Source: Ensifer sp. MPMI2T
GTDB lineage: Bacteria > Pseudomonadota > Alphaproteobacteria > Rhizobiales > Rhizobiaceae
Direction of reading: 5' to 3'
Assembly (NCBI RefSeq): GCF_004827385.1
Contig: NZ_SRXN01000030.1
Location: forward strand, 27,959-91,958
DNA: 64,000 bases
The notes under the pieces are model-generated. The model saw only the letters and a program-made list of their open reading frames with translations. It ran no database searches and was not told where the DNA came from. Position 1 is the first letter of the stretch. Each line of letters opens with the position of its first letter. The translations under genes and the position numbers were made by a program. Below are positions 1 through 8,600 of this stretch, one piece after another.

Positions 1-707
1 GCGAAGCCGGCTTGCTGGTCATCGCGCTCGACACGCCTCTTGAGCCGCTCGACGCCGCCGACGCCACCTTTGCGACTGACAATTTGCTCGCCGGCAAGCT
101 GATCGGCCAATGGGCGGCCGCAACGCTCGGTGACGCCGCCAAGGACGCGAAGGTCGCCTTCCTCGACCTGACGCCATCGCAGCCGACCGTCGACGTTCTG
201 CGCGACCAGGGCTTCATGATCGGCTTCGGCATCGATCCGAAGGACCCGAACAAGATCGGTGACGAGGACGACGCGCGCATCGTCGGCCACGACGTCACCA
301 ACGGCAACGAAGAAGGCGGCCGTACCGCCATGGAGAACCTTCTCCAGAAGGACCCGACCATCAACGTCGTGCACACGATCAATGAGCCTGCCGCCGCCGG
401 CGCCTATGAGGCGCTGAAGGCCGTCGGCCGTGAAAAGGACGTGCTGATCGTTTCCGTCGACGGCGGTTGCCCGGGCGTCAAGAACGTCGCCGACGGCGTC
501 ATCGGTGCGACATCGCAGCAATATCCGCTGATGATGGCCGCGCTCGGCATCGAAGCGATCAAGAAGTTCGCCGACACCGGCGAAAAGCCGAAGCCGACCG
601 AAGGCAAGGACTTCGTCGATACCGGCGTCTCGCTCGTCACCGACAAGCCGGTCTCTGGTGTCGAGTCGATCGACACCAAGGTGGGCACGGAAAAGTGCTG
701 GGGCTGA
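1..707 (+). CDS. frcB: FrcB, fructose ABC transporter periplasmic binding protein (5' end outside window)
   Basis: Periplasmic sugar-binding protein of the fructose/mannose/ribose ABC importer. Only the C-terminal part is present: the frame is open from base 3 and ends at TGA 705-707, leaving about 234 residues of a protein that is normally about 340. The visible sequence is a type I periplasmic-binding fold of the ribose/galactose family, with the hinge-region pattern [17 protein letters not shown] and a ligand-site stretch [10 protein letters not shown]. It is followed directly by permease, ATPase and kinase genes on the same strand, which is the frc order. The binding-protein gene is separated from the permease by a strong hairpin, which fits its need for higher expression. 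The family is clear; the frc assignment rests on gene order and on similarity of the downstream genes as remembered. Confidence 0.88.
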   Translation, partial: EAGLLVIALDTPLEPLDAADATFATDNLLAGKLIGQWAAATLGDAAKDAKVAFLDLTPSQPTVDVLRDQGFMIGFGIDPKDPNKIGDEDDARIVGHDVTNGNEEGGRTAMENLLQKDPTINVVHTINEPAAAGAYEALKAVGREKDVLIVSVDGGCPGVKNVADGVIGATSQQYPLMMAALGIEAIKKFADTGEKPKPTEGKDFVDTGVSLVTDKPVSGVESIDTKVGTEKCWG

Positions 708-755
708 TCGGCCCCCAGTCCAGATAGATCATGTCCGGACAGATCATGTGACAGG

Positions 756-779
756 GAAGGGCGGCCCCGGCCGCCCTTC
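756..779 (+). promoter_or_regulatory. Intercistronic hairpin between frcB and frcC
   Basis: Perfect 11-nt inverted repeat: GAAGGGCGGCC at 756-766 and its complement at 769-779. No T-run follows, so it is more likely an mRNA-stabilising or partial-termination structure than a full terminator. Such hairpins often follow the binding-protein gene in sugar ABC operons and raise its mRNA level over the permease genes (inference). Confidence 0.6.
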
Positions 780-921
780 GTGTAAGCGCCGCAGTCTTTG
801 ACAAGGCGCGGAAAACCTGCACAATTTTTAGTAATTGCTGAAACTCGCCGAGATCAGAGGCGGGCCGCATCCGGCAGCAATGCAACCCCCCTTGGGAATG
901 GGGTTCACGGGAGGAGTCTCC

Positions 922-2004
922 ATGGCCGAACCAAATACAGCCGCACCGACATCCCAGGAATTCGAAAAGGTCCTGGTCAACAGCTCGACGGAAGTCGCGT
1001 CCTTCGACACGCACGACAAGACGCCGCTTCAGAAGCTCCAGCATTTCCTTCATTCAAGCCCGGCCGCCGTTCCTCTGATCGTGCTGGTCCTGTCGTTGAT
1101 CGCCTTCGGCGCCATCCTCGGCGGCAAGTTCTTTTCTGCCTTCACGCTGACGCTGATCCTGCAGCAGGTAGCGATCGTCGGCATCGTCGGCGCCGCCCAG
1201 ACGCTCGTCGTCCTGACGGCGGGTATCGATCTCTCGGTCGGCGCCATGATGGTGCTGTCGTCAGTCATCATGGGGCAGTTCACCTTCCGCTACGGCTTGC
1301 CGCCGGCCTTGTCGGTCCTCTGCGGCCTCGGCGTCGGGGCGCTCTGCGGCTTTATCAACGGCACGCTTGTTGCGCGCATGAAGCTGCCGCCCTTCATCGT
1401 CACGCTCGGCATGTGGCAGATCGTGCTCGCCTCCAACTTCCTCTATTCCGCCAACGAGACGATCCGCGCCCAGGATATCTCCGCTAACGCGCCGATCCTG
1501 CAGTTCTTCGGTCAGAACTTCCGCATCGGCAATGCCGTCTTCACCTATGGCGTCGTCGCCATGGTGCTGCTCGTGGCCCTGCTTTGGTATGTGCTCAACC
1601 GCACCGCCTGGGGGCGCTATGTCTACGCGGTCGGCGACGACCCGGAGGCGGCCAAGCTCGCCGGCGTCAATGTCAAGGGCATGCTCGTCACCATCTACAC
1701 GCTTTCGGGTCTGATCTGCGCGCTTGCCGGCTGGGCTCTGATCGGCCGCATCGGCTCGGTCTCGCCGACGGCTGGCCAGTTCGCGAACATCGAATCGATC
1801 ACCGCCGTGGTGATCGGCGGCATCTCGCTCTTCGGCGGCCGCGGCTCGATCCTCGGCATGCTCTTCGGCGCGCTGATCGTCGGCGTCTTCTCGCTCGGGC
1901 TTCGCCTCATGGGCACGGACCCGCAATGGACCTATCTCCTGATCGGCTTGCTGATCATCATCGCCGTCGCAATCGACCAGTGGATCAGAAAGGTAGCAGC
2001 CTGA
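922..2004 (+). CDS. frcC: FrcC, fructose ABC transporter permease
   Basis: Inner-membrane permease of the fructose importer, ribose-type (RbsC/AraH) family, 360 residues. It has many hydrophobic segments from about residue 47 onward and the family pattern VLTAGIDLSVGAMM near residues 95-108. A longer frame begins at 835, but I chose ATG 922 because a good ribosome site (GGAGGAG, 910-916) precedes it and 360 residues suits the family. The stop overlaps the frcA start by one base (TGATG), so translation is coupled. With FrcB and FrcA it would import fructose for the fructokinase encoded at 5.5 kb. Confidence 0.92.
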   Translation: MAEPNTAAPTSQEFEKVLVNSSTEVASFDTHDKTPLQKLQHFLHSSPAAVPLIVLVLSLIAFGAILGGKFFSAFTLTLILQQVAIVGIVGAAQTLVVLTAGIDLSVGAMMVLSSVIMGQFTFRYGLPPALSVLCGLGVGALCGFINGTLVARMKLPPFIVTLGMWQIVLASNFLYSANETIRAQDISANAPILQFFGQNFRIGNAVFTYGVVAMVLLVALLWYVLNRTAWGRYVYAVGDDPEAAKLAGVNVKGMLVTIYTLSGLICALAGWALIGRIGSVSPTAGQFANIESITAVVIGGISLFGGRGSILGMLFGALIVGVFSLGLRLMGTDPQWTYLLIGLLIIIAVAIDQWIRKVAA

Positions 2005-2786
2005 TGGCACAACAACCCATTCTCACCGCTCGCGGTCTCGTCAAGCGCTACGGTCGCGTGACCGCTCTCGACCATGCCGATTTCGATCTCTACCCGGGTG
2101 AAATCCTGGCCGTGATCGGCGACAATGGCGCCGGCAAATCCTCGATGATCAAGGCGATCTCCGGCGCGATCACGCCTGACGAGGGCGAGATCCAACTCGA
2201 GGGCCAGCCGGTGCATTTCCGCTCTCCGATGGAAGCCAGGAAGGCCGGCATCGAGACCGTCTACCAGAACCTCGCCTTGTCGCCGGCGCTATCGATCGCC
2301 GACAACATGTTCCTCGGCCGCGAGATCCGCAAACCGGGCATCATGGGCAAGTGGTTTCGCTCGCTGGACCGCGCGGCAATGGAAAAGCAAGCGCGGGCAA
2401 AGCTCTCCGAACTCGGCCTGATGACGATCCAGAACATCAACCAGGCGGTCGAGACCCTGTCGGGCGGCCAGCGTCAGGGTGTTGCCGTCGCGCGCGCCGC
2501 GGCATTCGGTTCCAAGGTGGTCATCATGGACGAACCGACGGCGGCGCTGGGCGTCAAGGAAAGCCGGCGCGTGCTGGAATTGATCCTCGACGTGCGCCGC
2601 CGCGGCCTGCCGATCGTATTGATCTCGCACAATATGCCGCACGTCTTCGAGGTCGCGGACCGGATCCACATCCACCGCCTCGGCCGTCGGCTCTGCGTCA
2701 TCAATCCGAAGGAATACACGATGTCGGATGCGGTCGCCTTCATGACCGGCGCCAAGGCGCCGCCCGGCGAGGTGCTGGCTGCATGA
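2004..2786 (+). CDS. frcA: FrcA, fructose ABC transporter ATP-binding protein
   Basis: Cytoplasmic ATPase of the fructose importer, 260 residues, with a single nucleotide-binding domain. Visible motifs: Walker A GDNGAGKSS at residues 39-47, signature LSGGQ at 152-156, Walker B VVIMDEP at 172-178, and a switch histidine in ISHNMPHV. Most ribose-type importers use a double-domain ATPase of about 500 residues; a single domain is typical of the Frc system. The frame is open further upstream, but ATG 2004 overlaps the frcC stop and fits the family length. The stop overlaps the frcK start by four bases, so frcCAK is one translationally coupled unit. Confidence 0.93.
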   Translation: MAQQPILTARGLVKRYGRVTALDHADFDLYPGEILAVIGDNGAGKSSMIKAISGAITPDEGEIQLEGQPVHFRSPMEARKAGIETVYQNLALSPALSIADNMFLGREIRKPGIMGKWFRSLDRAAMEKQARAKLSELGLMTIQNINQAVETLSGGQRQGVAVARAAAFGSKVVIMDEPTAALGVKESRRVLELILDVRRRGLPIVLISHNMPHVFEVADRIHIHRLGRRLCVINPKEYTMSDAVAFMTGAKAPPGEVLAA

Positions 2787-3403
2787 ATGTGCAAGCCTTG
2801 ACGGACGAGGTCCTGAAACGGGCGGCCGGCGCCGCCCGTTTCATCGTTGCAATTGCCGGCCCTCCGGGTGCCGGCAAATCGACGCTCTCCGAAGCGCTCG
2901 CCGAGGCGCTCGCCGAAGCCGGAGAGAAGACGGCTGTTCTGCCGATGGATGGCTTCCATATGGACAATGCCGTTCTCGAAGAGAAGGGACTGCTTGCGCG
3001 CAAGGGCGCGCCGGAAACCTTCGACTTCCGATCGTTTCTCTCGACGGTCGTCGCCGTTCGGGCCAATGACGGCGAAGTCCTCGTGCCGATCTTCGACCGG
3101 TCGCGCGAACTGGCAATTGCATCCGCGCAGGTAATCGCCCCGGAGACGCGCATCGTTCTTGTTGAAGGCAACTATCTTATGCTCGACGAGGCGCCGTGGA
3201 ACAGGCTCGACGGTGCCTTCGACTTTTCGATCTTTATCGATCCCGGCCTTGAGGTGATCGAGCGGCGATTGCTGAAACGCTGGTTCGATCACGGCTATGA
3301 CGACGAGACCGCGAAGATGAAGGCGTTCGGCAACGACATCCCGAACGCCCGGCGCGTCATCGGCAACTGCCGGCCGGCCGACCTCGTCATCCGGGATTTC
3401 TGA
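2783..3403 (+). CDS. frcK: FrcK, P-loop kinase of the frc operon
   Basis: Predicted cytoplasmic nucleoside/sugar-type P-loop kinase of the uridine kinase/pantothenate kinase superfamily, 206 residues. The P-loop GPPGAGKST lies at residues 26-34, followed by a conserved PMDGFHMDN stretch typical of this family and a C-terminal ERRLLKRW lid-like segment. The start ATG 2783 overlaps the frcA stop (ATGA). The substrate is not known from sequence. Its position in the frc operon suggests phosphorylation of an imported sugar or a related metabolite, yet a separate PfkB-type fructokinase is encoded 2 kb downstream, so the role may be different. Confidence 0.85.
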   Translation: MNVQALTDEVLKRAAGAARFIVAIAGPPGAGKSTLSEALAEALAEAGEKTAVLPMDGFHMDNAVLEEKGLLARKGAPETFDFRSFLSTVVAVRANDGEVLVPIFDRSRELAIASAQVIAPETRIVLVEGNYLMLDEAPWNRLDGAFDFSIFIDPGLEVIERRLLKRWFDHGYDDETAKMKAFGNDIPNARRVIGNCRPADLVIRDF

Positions 3404-3415
3404 GAGATGGCCTTG

Positions 3416-3463
3416 GAGCGGGATGAGGAAAAGTGTGCGCGGTTTTCCGCCCGCATCCCGCTC
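3416..3463. repeat. Intergenic palindromic element after frcK
   Basis: Nested inverted repeat: outer arms GAGCGGGATG (3416-3425) and CATCCCGCTC (3454-3463), inner arms GGAAAA (3427-3432) and TTTTCC (3443-3448). The core AGGAAAAGTG...CGGTTTTCCG is the same as in the 57-bp tandem units after podJ (59.4 kb), so this is one family with variable outer arms. The rest of 3404-3611 shows no gene. Confidence 0.75.
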
Positions 3464-3611
3464 TGTGATTTTCGAATCGCCATTGTGTTTTGCGGCGCAA
3501 TGATGATATCGAGGCGCGGTTTCACCACATGAAGTCCCGCCCATCGAGCGCACCGACCGGCCGCAACGCCGCTCGCGCCGATCGGACGCGAGCATCGGGA
3601 GAACGCTGACC

Positions 3612-4649
3612 ATGCAAGACCTCGTTATCCGCCGCCCGGATGATTGGCACCTTCACCTGCGCGACGGCGGCATGCTGCGTGGCGTGATTGCGGACACGAG
3701 CCGCCACTTCGCCCGCGCCATCATCATGCCCAACCTGGTGCCGCCGGTCGTGACCACCGCCGATGCCGCCGCCTATCGCGAGCGCATCCTCGCCGCCATT
3801 CCCGCTGAGGATCGGTTCGAGCCGTTGATGACGCTCTATCTCACCGAAGGCACCGACCCGGACGATGTCGAGGCCGGCTTCAAGCGCGGCTTGGTCAAGG
3901 CGGTCAAGCTCTATCCGGCAGGAGCGACGACCAACTCGCACAGCGGCGTTCGCGACATCGAGAAGGCGATGCCAGTTCTCGAGCGCATGGCTGAGATCGG
4001 TGTGCCGCTCTGTGTCCACGGCGAGGTGACGACTGCAGACGTCGACATCTTCGACCGCGAAGCGGTTTTTATCGAAACCGTACTCGACCCACTCCGCCGG
4101 CGCCTGCCGGAGCTTCGCATCACGATGGAGCACGTGACGACCAAGGACGGCATCGACTACATCAAGGCGTCGAAGGCCAATCTCGCCGGTTCGATTACGA
4201 CCCACCATCTGATCATAAATCGCAACGCCATTCTCGTCGGCGGTATCAAGCCGCATTACTACTGCCTGCCGGTCGCCAAGCGTGAGACGCACCGCCTGGC
4301 GCTGCGCGCGGCCGCGACGTCCAGTGACGTCCGCTTCTTCCTCGGCACCGATTCCGCGCCCCATGTCGATCCGCTCAAGGAATGCGCCTGCGGCTGCGCC
4401 GGCATCTACACCTCGATAAATACCCTGAGCTGCCTTGCCCATGTCTTCGAGGAGGAGGGTGCGCTTCACCGCCTCGAGGCCTTTGCGTCGTTGAACGGTC
4501 CCGCCTGGTATGGCCTGCCGGTCAACGAGGAGACGATCACGCTGCGCAAGAGCGAAGAGCCGGTGCGCTATCCCGCAAAGGTCGAGACGGAAGCGGGGCC
4601 GGTCACGGTTTTCGATCCAATGTTCCCGCTCCACTGGACGGTTGTCTGA
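3612..4649 (+). CDS. pyrC: Dihydroorotase
   Basis: Catalyses ring closure of N-carbamoyl-aspartate to dihydroorotate, step three of pyrimidine synthesis, in the cytoplasm. 345 residues, the length of E. coli-type class II dihydroorotase. Metal ligands are visible: HLHLRDG with His13 and His15 and substrate-binding Arg17; the lysine expected to be carbamylated in [10 protein letters not shown] (Lys99); zinc histidines in VHGEV (His136) and MEHVTT (His174); and the catalytic Asp in GTDSAPH. It starts at ATG 3612 and is followed 71 bases later by pyrE on the same strand, forming a small pyrimidine operon. Confidence 0.95.
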   Translation: MQDLVIRRPDDWHLHLRDGGMLRGVIADTSRHFARAIIMPNLVPPVVTTADAAAYRERILAAIPAEDRFEPLMTLYLTEGTDPDDVEAGFKRGLVKAVKLYPAGATTNSHSGVRDIEKAMPVLERMAEIGVPLCVHGEVTTADVDIFDREAVFIETVLDPLRRRLPELRITMEHVTTKDGIDYIKASKANLAGSITTHHLIINRNAILVGGIKPHYYCLPVAKRETHRLALRAAATSSDVRFFLGTDSAPHVDPLKECACGCAGIYTSINTLSCLAHVFEEEGALHRLEAFASLNGPAWYGLPVNEETITLRKSEEPVRYPAKVETEAGPVTVFDPMFPLHWTVV

Positions 4650-4720
4650 TTAACGAGGTTTGTTTTGCCGCGTGCCTGAAGCCCGTCCCCGCTTTCGGGT
4701 CACGCTAGAAGGAGAGTTTC

Positions 4721-5419
4721 ATGTTTTCCAACGCGTTCACCGACAAGGCGGTGATGGCCGAGCTGGTCGCGAAAATGCTCTGGGAGATCAAGGCGGTGCA
4801 TTTCCGCGCCGACGAGCCCTACAAGCTCTCCTCCGGCATGGCGAGTCCTGTCTACATCGATTGCCGCAAGCTGATCTCCTATCCGCGCATCCGCTCGGCG
4901 GTGATGGATTTCGCCGCCGCGACGATCCTTCGCGAGGCCGGCTTCGAGCAGTTCGACGTCGTCGCCGGTGGCGAGACGGCTGGCATTCCCTTCGCTGCCA
5001 TGCTTGCCGAGCGGCTCGGCCTGCCGATGGTCTATGTGCGCAAAGCCCCGAAGGGCCACGGCCGCAATGCCCAGATCGAGGGCCATATGCCGGAAGGCGC
5101 TCGCGTGCTGGTCATCGAGGACCTGACGACCGCCGGCGGCTCGATGTTCAAGTTCATCGATGCGATCCGCGCCGCCGGCGGCATTGTCGATCACGGCATC
5201 GCGCTCTTTTACTACGACATCTTCCCGGAAGCGCGCGGCGACATGAAAGCAAAGGGCGTCGATCTGCACTTCATCGCCACTTGGCGCAACGTGCTGGCGG
5301 TTGCCCGCGAGCAGGCGCTGTTCGACGACAAGACGCTGAACGAGGTCGAAGCCTTCCTCAACGCTCCGCTCGCCTGGTCCGGCCGCAATGGCGGCGTCAG
5401 CGCGCTCGCAGCCCAGTAA
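4721..5419 (+). CDS. pyrE: Orotate phosphoribosyltransferase
   Basis: Joins orotate with PRPP to give orotidine 5'-phosphate, step five of pyrimidine synthesis. 232 residues. The PRPP-binding loop is [14 protein letters not shown], near residues 127-140, and the N-terminal [17 protein letters not shown] matches the OPRTase start region. An AGAAGGAGAG ribosome site precedes ATG 4721. It lies just downstream of pyrC and both serve UMP synthesis. Confidence 0.95.
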   Translation: MFSNAFTDKAVMAELVAKMLWEIKAVHFRADEPYKLSSGMASPVYIDCRKLISYPRIRSAVMDFAAATILREAGFEQFDVVAGGETAGIPFAAMLAERLGLPMVYVRKAPKGHGRNAQIEGHMPEGARVLVIEDLTTAGGSMFKFIDAIRAAGGIVDHGIALFYYDIFPEARGDMKAKGVDLHFIATWRNVLAVAREQALFDDKTLNEVEAFLNAPLAWSGRNGGVSALAAQ

Positions 5420-5482
5420 GCTTTCCGCTGGCTTTGGCGGGAAATCTGATTTAAATCGATTGAATGACCGTTGAGGGAGGAA

Positions 5483-6415
5483 ATGCCGATGATCGTTTGC
5501 TGCGGGGAAGCCTTGATCGACATGCTGCCGCGCGACACGGCAGCCGGGGAGAGCGCATTTGCGCCCTATGCCGGCGGCGCGATTTTCAACACCGCCATTG
5601 CGCTCGGGCGACTCGGCATTCGGACGGGCTTTTTCACCGGCCTCTCCGACGACATGTTCGGCGATATCCTGCGCGCTACGCTGAAAGCCGCGAATGTCGA
5701 TTTCGGCCCTTGCGCGACCCTCCCGCTGCACACGACGCTTGCCTTCGTGAAACTCGTCGATGGTCACGCGAGCTACGCCTTCTTCGACGAGAATACCGCG
5801 GGCCGGATGATCGCCAAGGAGCATCTGCCGGCGCTCGGCGATTCCTGCGAAGCACTGCATTTCGGTGCGATCAGCCTCATTCCTGAGCCGTGCGGCTCGA
5901 CTTACGAGGCCTTGATGGTGCGCGAACGCGAGAAACGGGTGATCTCTTTCGACCCGAACATTCGCCCCGGCTTCATCAAGGATCGCGAGGCGCATCTCGG
6001 CCGCATGAACCGCATGGCCGCGATGTCGGATATCATCAAGTTCTCGGACGAGGACCTCGCCTGGTTCGGGATGGAAGGCAGCCATGACGAGCTTGCCGCC
6101 GAATGGCTGAAGCGCGGCCCCAAGCTGGTGCTGATCACTAAGGGTGCCGATGGCGCCGTCGGCTATACCAGGAACCACAAGGTGGAAGTCGCCGGCGAGC
6201 GGGTCACAGTTGTCGATACGGTCGGCGCGGGCGACACTTTCGATGCCGGCGTGCTGGCGTCGTTGAAGCTCAACAACCTGTTGACCAAGGATGCGGTGGC
6301 AAATCTAAGCGACGAGGCGGTCCGCCAGGCGCTGGCGCTCGGCGCCAAGGCCGCCGCCGTCACCGTTTCGCGGGCAGGCGCCAACCCGCCGTGGCGCTAC
6401 GAAATTGGACTCTGA
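5483..6415 (+). CDS. frk: Fructokinase, PfkB family
   Basis: Phosphorylates fructose to fructose 6-phosphate in the cytoplasm. 310 residues with the two ribokinase/PfkB signatures: the N-terminal glycine-rich AGGAIFNTAIALGRLG region and the C-terminal VDTVGAGDTFDAG, which holds the anion hole and catalytic Asp. The frame is open from a TTG at 5471, but the ribosome site GAGGGAGG (5473-5480) lies inside that extension, so ATG 5483 is the start. It links the frc importer upstream to phosphoglucose isomerase downstream. The exact sugar specificity is inferred from context. Confidence 0.88.
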   Translation: MPMIVCCGEALIDMLPRDTAAGESAFAPYAGGAIFNTAIALGRLGIRTGFFTGLSDDMFGDILRATLKAANVDFGPCATLPLHTTLAFVKLVDGHASYAFFDENTAGRMIAKEHLPALGDSCEALHFGAISLIPEPCGSTYEALMVREREKRVISFDPNIRPGFIKDREAHLGRMNRMAAMSDIIKFSDEDLAWFGMEGSHDELAAEWLKRGPKLVLITKGADGAVGYTRNHKVEVAGERVTVVDTVGAGDTFDAGVLASLKLNNLLTKDAVANLSDEAVRQALALGAKAAAVTVSRAGANPPWRYEIGL

Positions 6416-6473
6416 GTTTCATCCCAGCAGCGCTGGGTTTTGGCCGATCTGATCGAAACGCGCGGCCGTGACA

Positions 6474-6642
6474 CCCCCTTTGGCCTGCCGGCCATCTCCC
6501 CCACAAGGGGGGAGAATCTGTACGGCACCGCTCGGCGCCTTACCCCAGGCGCTCCCCTGTATTAACATTCCGATCGGAGCGATCGGGCAGCCGCGCAGAC
6601 TCTCCCCCCTTGTGGGGGAGATGGCCGGCAGGCCAGAGGGGG
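6474..6642. repeat. Long inverted repeat between convergent frk and pgi
   Basis: Two arms of about 42 bases, 6474-6515 and 6601-6642, are near-perfect reverse complements (one mismatch in the outer part) and enclose 85 bases. Each arm also holds a smaller palindrome, CTCCCCCACAAGGGGGGAG-like. This type of G/C-run palindrome is frequent between genes in rhizobia. It may end transcription from both sides, since frk and pgi converge here. Confidence 0.75.
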
Positions 6643-6678
6643 TTGCTTCGCTGCCCCCTTTGTCTGCGCCGCTTGCGC

Positions 6679-8304
6679 TCAGCGTGCCGCCTTCAACAAC
6701 GCCGCAACAAGGCCGGCGGTCGAGGAATCATGGCCCTCGGCGCTTTCCTTGCCTTCGACGACCGGCAGAAGGCCCGTTGCAAGCTCCTTGCCCAGCTCGA
6801 CGCCCCATTGATCGAAGGAGTTGATGTTGAAGAGCGCACCTTCGACGCAGACGCGATGTTCGTAGAGGGCGATCAGGCGACCGAGCGCGAAGGGATCGAG
6901 TTCGTTATAGACGAAGGTGAGAGACGGCCGGTTGCCGGTGAAGACCCGATGCGGTGCAATCTTGTCGGCCTTGGCGTCATTCATGCCCTTCGAAGTGAGC
7001 TGCGCCTTGGCTTCGGCAAGCGTACGGCCCTTCATCAAGGCCTCCGATTGCGCCAGGCAGTTCGCCATCAACAGCTGGTGCTGGTGGCGCAGGTCTTTTT
7101 CGTGGCCGTTGGCAGCGATCATAAATTCGGCCGGGATGATGTCGGTGCCCTGGTGGATCAGCTGGTAAAAGGCGTGCTGGCCATTGGTGCCCGGTTCACC
7201 CCAGACGACCGGCCCGGTCGAGAATTCGACCGGGCCGCTGTCCATGGTGACGCCCTTGCCGTTCGATTCCATGTCGAGCTGCTGCAGATAGGCCGGGAAG
7301 CGGGCAAGGCGCTGGTCATAAGGCAGGATCGCCCGCGACGGATAGCCGAGCACGTTGCGGTGATAGAAGCCGATGAGCCCGAGTAGCATCGGAATGTTCT
7401 GGCGGACGGGCGCGTCGCGGAAATGTTCGTCGATGGCGTGGCCGCCGTCGAGGAAGCGGCCGAAATTCTCCTTGCCGATCGCAATCATCAAGGGCAGGCC
7501 GATCGCCGACCAGATCGAATAGCGACCGCCGACCCAGTCCCAGAAGCCGAAGACGCGCGCCTGATCGATACCGAAGGCCGCGACCTTGTCGAGCGCGGTG
7601 GAAACCGCCGCGAAGTGGTGGCCGACTGCCGCCTCGCCGAGCTTGCCGGCGATGAAGGCGCGGGCGGTGGCGGCATTGGTCATCGTTTCGATCGTGGTGA
7701 AGGTCTTCGAGGCGACGATGAAGAGTGCGGTTTCCGGATCGATCAGCTTCAGCGTGTCGGCGATATGCGCGCCATCGATATTGGAAACGAAATGCAGCCG
7801 TGGGCCGTCGTGGAAGGGGGCGAGCGCCAACGTCGCCATCACCGGGCCGAGATCGGAGCCGCCGATGCCGATATTGATGACATCGGTGATCTTCTTGCCG
7901 GTGGCGCCCTTCAAAGCGCCCGAACGGATGCCCTCGGCAAAGGCACCCATCGCATCAAGCACGGCGTTGACGTCGGGCATGACGTCCTTGCCGTCGACGA
8001 GCACAGGCCTGTTGCTCCGGTTCCTGAGCGCCGTGTGCAGCACGGCGCGGCCTTCGGTGATGTTGATGATGTCGCCGCGGAACATCGCGTCCCGCTTTTC
8101 TTCGACCTTCGCCGCCTTGGCGAGTGCTTCGAGACCGTCGAGAATCCGGTCATTCACCGCGCATTTCGAATAGTCGAAGAGGAGGTCGCCGAGTGTCGTG
8201 CTGAAGTGGGCGAAGCGGTTCCGGTCGGCCGCGAAGGCGGCGCGAATGTCGGTTGCATTGGTCTCGCGTGCAGTGGCTTTGAGGTTTTCGACAAGCGCTT
8301 TCAT
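6679..8304 (-). CDS. pgi: Glucose-6-phosphate isomerase
   Basis: Interconverts glucose 6-phosphate and fructose 6-phosphate. 541 residues. Family motifs are clear: [11 protein letters not shown] (phosphate binding), the signature [13 protein letters not shown], and [12 protein letters not shown] chose ATG at 8304 because AAGGAG lies 7 bases upstream and 541 residues is right for the family; the frame stays open for 72 more codons without meaning. It is convergent with frk. In rhizobia, which lack a complete Embden-Meyerhof route in many species, Pgi feeds fructose-derived carbon into the Entner-Doudoroff pathway. Confidence 0.95.
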   Translation of the reverse strand: MKALVENLKATARETNATDIRAAFAADRNRFAHFSTTLGDLLFDYSKCAVNDRILDGLEALAKAAKVEEKRDAMFRGDIINITEGRAVLHTALRNRSNRPVLVDGKDVMPDVNAVLDAMGAFAEGIRSGALKGATGKKITDVINIGIGGSDLGPVMATLALAPFHDGPRLHFVSNIDGAHIADTLKLIDPETALFIVASKTFTTIETMTNAATARAFIAGKLGEAAVGHHFAAVSTALDKVAAFGIDQARVFGFWDWVGGRYSIWSAIGLPLMIAIGKENFGRFLDGGHAIDEHFRDAPVRQNIPMLLGLIGFYHRNVLGYPSRAILPYDQRLARFPAYLQQLDMESNGKGVTMDSGPVEFSTGPVVWGEPGTNGQHAFYQLIHQGTDIIPAEFMIAANGHEKDLRHQHQLLMANCLAQSEALMKGRTLAEAKAQLTSKGMNDAKADKIAPHRVFTGNRPSLTFVYNELDPFALGRLIALYEHRVCVEGALFNINSFDQWGVELGKELATGLLPVVEGKESAEGHDSSTAGLVAALLKAAR

Positions 8305-8491
8305 CGCAGGCTCCTTGCATCGGAAATTGGCTGCGATAGCTAGTCGGTTTGTTTGCGGTAAATCAAGGGCATGTGTGCACTGCAGCGAAAAAAGGCGGTC
8401 CGCACGGGACGGCCCGCGTCGAGTGGAGCTCCGGTGCAGGTCACCCGAAAGTGCGGCGGTTTCTGGCGTGGATTGCCCCTCACCCTGGCCC

Positions 8492-8560
8492 TCTCCCCGC
8501 AGGCGGGGCGAGCGGACCAAGGCGGCGCCGCGAGTCTGCTTCGCCCCGCCTGCGGGGAGA
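8492..8560. repeat. G/C-run palindromic intergenic element
   Basis: Arms TCTCCCCGCAGGCGGGGCGA (8492-8511) and its exact reverse complement (8541-8560), 29 bases apart, between pgi and fadD. The full gap 8305-8600 (296 bases) holds this element and no convincing gene. It lies 3' of fadD and may act as its terminator. Confidence 0.7.
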
Positions 8561-8600
8561 AGGTGGCGGCAGCCGGATCAGGCCCGGGCCTTGGCTGCGG

